Source of the DNA: Clostridiales bacterium
GTDB lineage: Bacteria > Bacillota > Clostridia > Peptostreptococcales > Acidaminobacteraceae
Direction of reading: 5' to 3'
Length of the DNA: 64,000 nucleotides
Assembly: GCA_016342415.1 (NCBI GenBank)
Contig: JAEIOD010000001.1
Coordinates: forward strand, 431,271 to 495,270
The translations under genes were made by a program, and so were the position numbers. Shown in pieces: positions 61,240 to 64,000 of the stretch. The notes under the pieces were generated by a model. It was given only the letters and a program-made list of their open reading frames with translations, made no database searches and had not been told where the DNA came from. Within the stretch, counting starts at the first letter, position 1; each line of letters starts with the position of its first letter.

Positions 61240-61337
61240 CGTTATCCTCCTTGTGAATGAAGTTCATATTCATAAAATTATCCTATCCAATGAAACTTAT
61301 AAGAGTTAATTTTGCCTCATCAGAAAAGTCAATAACA

Positions 61338-62078
61338 TTAAGGCTTTAGTACATGCATCAGTTGTTTAACACATTTACTGTCTTTACAGTGTACTTCATC
61401 TCCAGCTTGATATTTACCCGATTGAATCAAGATGGATTCACACCCTGCTTTTGAAGCACCTAATACATCCGTTCTCCAATCATCACCAATCACAGTGACT
61501 TCCTCTGGTTGTGCATTCAGTTTTCTAACACCAGCCATAAAATATTCTTTCGACGGTTTACCGATTACCTCAATCGTGACATCTGATACGGATTCTAATA
61601 AAGTCACAAAGGCACCTGTGTCCAGAGTCTTTTTACCTGACTTCAAATAATAATGAGATCGGGATGCAGTTACTACAGGTACACCTTGGTCAATCCAATC
61701 GAATATCTTTTGCAGTTCAGAATAACCAATATTATTCTTTTCAAAGTCTAATAAAAGAATGATTTCGGGATGCTCATGATCTAGTTCTATGGACAACTGA
61801 TCCAGTTCTGTTTGACTTCCAATGGCATAAGCCTTTTTATAGTTATTCTTTTCTGTATATAGGTTCATCGCAACAATCGGATTGATGATTTGTTCTAAGC
61901 CCACATGAATATCAACCTGCTTAAGTCTATTTTTAATTAAACTGGGTGACTTGATTGAATTGGTCATAATTAAAAATTCCATCGAAGATTCCTGTAATGT
62001 CTTTACAAACTCTACAGCATCCAAATTAGCCAAATCACTATTAAGTAGTGTACCATCTAAATCAATAATGTATTTCAT
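61338..62078 (-). CDS. HAD-superfamily phosphatase (NagD/PGP-like)
   Basis: A 246-residue protein starting at the ATG at 62078 behind AAAGGAGAGG. Motif I is IIDLDGTLLNSD, motif II FLIMTNSIKSPSLIKNRL and motif IV EVTVIGDDWRTDVLGASKAG; the C2-type cap lies between. The NagD-like group dephosphorylates sugar or nucleotide phosphates. An upstream frame to 62141 has no ribosome binding site. Confidence 0.92.
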   Translation of the reverse strand: MKYIIDLDGTLLNSDLANLDAVEFVKTLQESSMEFLIMTNSIKSPSLIKNRLKQVDIHVGLEQIINPIVAMNLYTEKNNYKKAYAIGSQTELDQLSIELDHEHPEIILLLDFEKNNIGYSELQKIFDWIDQGVPVVTASRSHYYLKSGKKTLDTGAFVTLLESVSDVTIEVIGKPSKEYFMAGVRKLNAQPEEVTVIGDDWRTDVLGASKAGCESILIQSGKYQAGDEVHCKDSKCVKQLMHVLKP

Positions 62079-62118
62079 TTGTTCCTCTCCTTTAATATCA
62101 TCTTCCGATACGATTGGC

Positions 62119-62460
62119 TTACTCAAACAAGTGATTGTCAAGTCTAATCACATGGATTACAGCCTCCTCGTAAGGATGTTTTTTTCTTAGAGCTCCTAAA
62201 ACAGCTTTAACATATTGTTCTTTGCATCGTAATTCCAATTTATATTCTTTGCCATAATTCACGGTGTTCTTTTCACCGGTAACGGGATTGGACCTTTCTG
62301 ATGGTCTCCAACAGCCTTCAATTTCATAATACGATGCAACATGATCGTAACGATCATATTCACACGCACCTAAACTCGTAGCCAATTCAATCATCTCTGG
62401 TATTAAGTCTTTAGAAAGATATAATTCTAATTTATAATAAATCGTTTGTTCTGGATTCAA
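62119..62460 (-). CDS. CutA/NIF3-middle-domain-like protein
   Basis: A 113-residue protein read from a TTG at 62460 behind AAGGAG (a longer frame to 62520 lacks a good site). It has the ferredoxin-like fold of the YqfO/CutA1 type: YYKLELYLSKDLIPEMIELA, VNYGKEYKLELRCKEQYVKA and the ending HPYEEAVIHVIRL. Relatives bind metal or act as regulatory trimers. It lies upstream of the HAD phosphatase gene in the same direction. Confidence 0.75.
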   Translation of the reverse strand: MNPEQTIYYKLELYLSKDLIPEMIELATSLGACEYDRYDHVASYYEIEGCWRPSERSNPVTGEKNTVNYGKEYKLELRCKEQYVKAVLGALRKKHPYEEAVIHVIRLDNHLFE

Positions 62461-62541
62461 TCGTTGCTCCTTAGGTATTTTCAATGTTTTCAATAAAATA
62501 TGAACAGTAATTATTAGCACCTCCGATATACAACAGAATAT

Positions 62542-63054
62542 CTATATCATCAGCTCGTCTTTATTTAATGTACGCAGTGCATCATTATAATAGCTTGTAA
62601 ATTCATCTAAGTTATTTAACAGCCAATACAGCTTTTCCTTGCCATAATGATCGTGAATGAGTCCCCATATTTCTGAACCAATTATATAATTCATGGTATG
62701 TAAAAGAACCGGCATTTGAGTTTTGTCATCTTCTGGTCTGTATATCTCCAACCAGCTGGCAATCACCTCCTGTAAACATGATTGACCTTCCAAACGAAGT
62801 CGTTTCACATCAGTCTGCAATTTTTTATGAATAACATCATAGATCTCAGTGAAATAATCCAAAGTAAATTTGTCCATACCCAGATTCTTTTCTATGGATG
62901 GATTAAAAGGTTTTGTTAATGTTGTACTCCCGTTGTTGCAATACTTAACCGCTAGTCCTTCATAAGCTAGGAAACAATAAAATTGCTTTTCTTCAGTTTT
63001 AGGTTCATTAGTCACTAACCTGTCAAAAGATCTATGATGGAGTTCGTATAACAT
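62542..63054 (-). CDS. Protein of unknown function
   Basis: A 170-residue, probably cytosolic protein, largely helical (LDYFTEIYDVIHKKLQTDVK, QSCLQEVIASWLEIYRPEDD, IIGSEIWGLIHDHYGKEKLY). The ribosome binding site is weak. No family recognised. It is in the same direction as the genes around it. Confidence 0.65.
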   Translation of the reverse strand: MLYELHHRSFDRLVTNEPKTEEKQFYCFLAYEGLAVKYCNNGSTTLTKPFNPSIEKNLGMDKFTLDYFTEIYDVIHKKLQTDVKRLRLEGQSCLQEVIASWLEIYRPEDDKTQMPVLLHTMNYIIGSEIWGLIHDHYGKEKLYWLLNNLDEFTSYYNDALRTLNKDELMI

Positions 63055-63103
63055 ACATTATTGAAGATATCCAAGAACAACAGTAAAAGAATCATGCTCT
63101 AAC

Positions 63104-63205
63104 TCACAACTTAAGTAACGAGTGTGCGAGCATTTTTTCATCAAAGCAGTTATCCTTGATATCTCTAAAAATATCAAACATGTCCGTTATGGTATCCATT
63201 TTCAT
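63104..63205 (-). CDS. Possible 33-residue peptide
   Basis: An ATG at 63205 behind AGGGGA opens 33 codons (MKMDTITDMFDIFRDIKDNC then F-D-E-K-M-L-A-H-S-L-L-K-L). It is an amphipathic, charged peptide without a signal sequence. It could be a small protein or the start of a truncated gene. It lies 21 bases after the lipoprotein gene. Confidence 0.35.
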   Translation of the reverse strand: MKMDTITDMFDIFRDIKDNCFDEKMLAHSLLKL

Positions 63206-63226
63206 ATTTTTCCCCTAAATATTGTA

Positions 63227-63715
63227 TTATTCATCTGTTAGTACTAAATGCATTAGAACATAACCGTCATCTGATAAAGCAATTATATAAGTTGCTTTAG
63301 CGATTACTTCATCATTCTGTTTAACCGCTATTAATAAATCTACATTTTCAATAACAGCATCCTCTAATGGTGACCAATAGACTATAGAGTCCTTATAATC
63401 TATAAAGATGCTATCCCCTAACGGTTGAACAGTACCACCTTCCCATGACAATAACTCACCAGCACTAACAGAAATATCAAGGGTATACTCTGCATCTTCT
63501 TTCAGTGCTTTTAAATCTAGAGGCAATCCTGGTACACTTGACATGGTTAACTGATAACGGTCTATAGATGTAGTAACCTCTAGATACTCATCAAACGCTA
63601 CAAATTTCAACACTTCCTCAGAAATCACAGACTCATCTGAATTTGATAACTCATTACTGGTTTCGCATCCAATGAGTAAACTCACTAGAAGCATTAACAA
63701 TACAAATCGTTTCAT
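63227..63715 (-). CDS. Small lipoprotein of unknown function
   Basis: A 162-residue protein starting at the ATG at 63715 behind GGAAGGAG. The signal peptide MKRFVLLMLLVSLLIGC ends in a lipobox (L-I-G-C), followed by a Ser/Asn-rich linker and a beta-rich domain. Likely anchored to the outer face of the membrane. No family recognised. Confidence 0.82.
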   Translation of the reverse strand: MKRFVLLMLLVSLLIGCETSNELSNSDESVISEEVLKFVAFDEYLEVTTSIDRYQLTMSSVPGLPLDLKALKEDAEYTLDISVSAGELLSWEGGTVQPLGDSIFIDYKDSIVYWSPLEDAVIENVDLLIAVKQNDEVIAKATYIIALSDDGYVLMHLVLTDE

Positions 63716-63761
63716 AGCAACTCCTTCCAATTAACAGTCATATATTGTTTACAAGGATTTT

Positions 63762-63917
63762 CTATTTTATAAAATCGACTGCTTCAACTCCTTGTTTTTG
63801 AATTAAATCTATCTTATGTCTTAGTAGAAAATCATATACTCTATCTCGCACAATCTTTTCTTTTATTAAATTACCATCAGTTGATTTTTGTCCATATACA
63901 CTACTTTCCAACACCAA
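63762..63917 (-). CDS. Possible 51-residue protein
   Basis: A TTG at 63917, with AGAGGT about ten bases upstream, opens a frame of 51 codons. It contains SSVYGQKSTDGNLIKEKIVR and ends Q-K-Q-G-V-E-A-V-D-F-I-K. It is hydrophilic and could be the 3' end of a decayed gene; no family recognised. Confidence 0.3.
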   Translation of the reverse strand: MVLESSVYGQKSTDGNLIKEKIVRDRVYDFLLRHKIDLIQKQGVEAVDFIK

Positions 63918-63963
63918 TATATTTTGAACCTCTCATGATTAAAATCACAAGATTCCTAGGTAG

Positions 63964-63981
63964 AAAAGCCTAACGGCTTTT
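63964..63981. terminator. Short symmetrical hairpin near the window end
   Basis: AAAAGCC (63964-63970) pairs with GGCTTTT (63975-63981) across a TAAC loop. It probably terminates a gene lying beyond the window edge. Confidence 0.55.
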
Positions 63982-64000
63982 AATGGACTAGGCTATCCCG

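Noticed and set aside
1..64000. CRISPR arrays, tRNA or rRNA genes, complete insertion sequences, prophage genes
   Set aside because: No regularly spaced direct repeats, no cloverleaf-like segments, no rRNA-like sequence and no intact transposase or phage structural genes were seen by eye.

Overview
The window is AT-rich DNA with strong AGGAGG-type ribosome binding sites, frequent TTG starts, intrinsic terminators and lipoprotein signal peptides. This fits a low-GC Gram-positive anaerobe of the Clostridia type. No rRNA, tRNA, CRISPR array or intact insertion sequence was seen. The assignment is inferred from sequence style and gene content, not from a search.

The left half (about 3.0-28.0 kb) is a large ethanolamine utilisation (eut) bacterial microcompartment locus. 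Its regulators EutV (response regulator with an RNA-binding ANTAR domain) and EutW (sensor kinase) sit beside two APC permeases. A strong promoter (23122-23150) then feeds a leader with two ANTAR-type hairpins, the second overlapping an intrinsic terminator. Behind it run small membrane proteins, a third permease, then eutS, eutP, eutB, eutC, eutA, eutL, eutM, eutT, eutJ, a GrpU-like shell protein, eutN, pduS, pduT, eutQ, a second eutM, an eutK-like shell protein, eutE and a pduL-type phosphotransacylase, all on the minus strand. eutH is on the plus strand with its own promoter, twin ANTAR hairpins and terminator. A chemoreceptor gene ends the cluster. Ethanolamine is imported, cleaved by EutBC with adenosylcobalamin (made by EutT, kept active by EutA), and acetaldehyde becomes acetyl-CoA and acetyl phosphate inside the shell. 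No alcohol dehydrogenase (eutG) is present, but three predicted Fe-S/redox components (PduS, PduT, GrpU-like) are.

The most novel system is a family of three paralogous XRE-TPR regulators (54-989, 1838-2797, 31095-32033). Each is divergent from a tiny secreted-peptide gene, two of which (1569-1727 and 30864-31001) are easy to miss. The three peptides (40, 52 and 45 residues) share a D-[DE]-D-[IV]-P-type motif after a signal peptide. Each intergenic region has its own dyad next to the regulator's ribosome binding site and upstream of the peptide promoter. This looks like an undescribed RRNPP-like (Rgg/PlcR/PrgX) peptide-signalling family. The third pair lies between an M3 oligoendopeptidase and an S9A prolyl oligopeptidase.

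The right half is accessory. At 34.5-39.4 kb four single genes (phosphotransferase, acetyltransferase, serine hydrolase, DUF1835-type protein) are each followed by a related short repeat. At 41.9-50.0 kb is a seven-gene, overlapping operon with four B12-binding radical SAM proteins, a SAM methyltransferase and two GNAT/FemAB-like transferases, probably an uncharacterised biosynthetic pathway. The rest (50-64 kb) holds lipoproteins, acetyltransferases, a DUF89 protein with a divergent LysR regulator, a broken phosphotransferase gene, a TolB-like propeller lipoprotein, a HAD phosphatase and several uncharacterised small genes.
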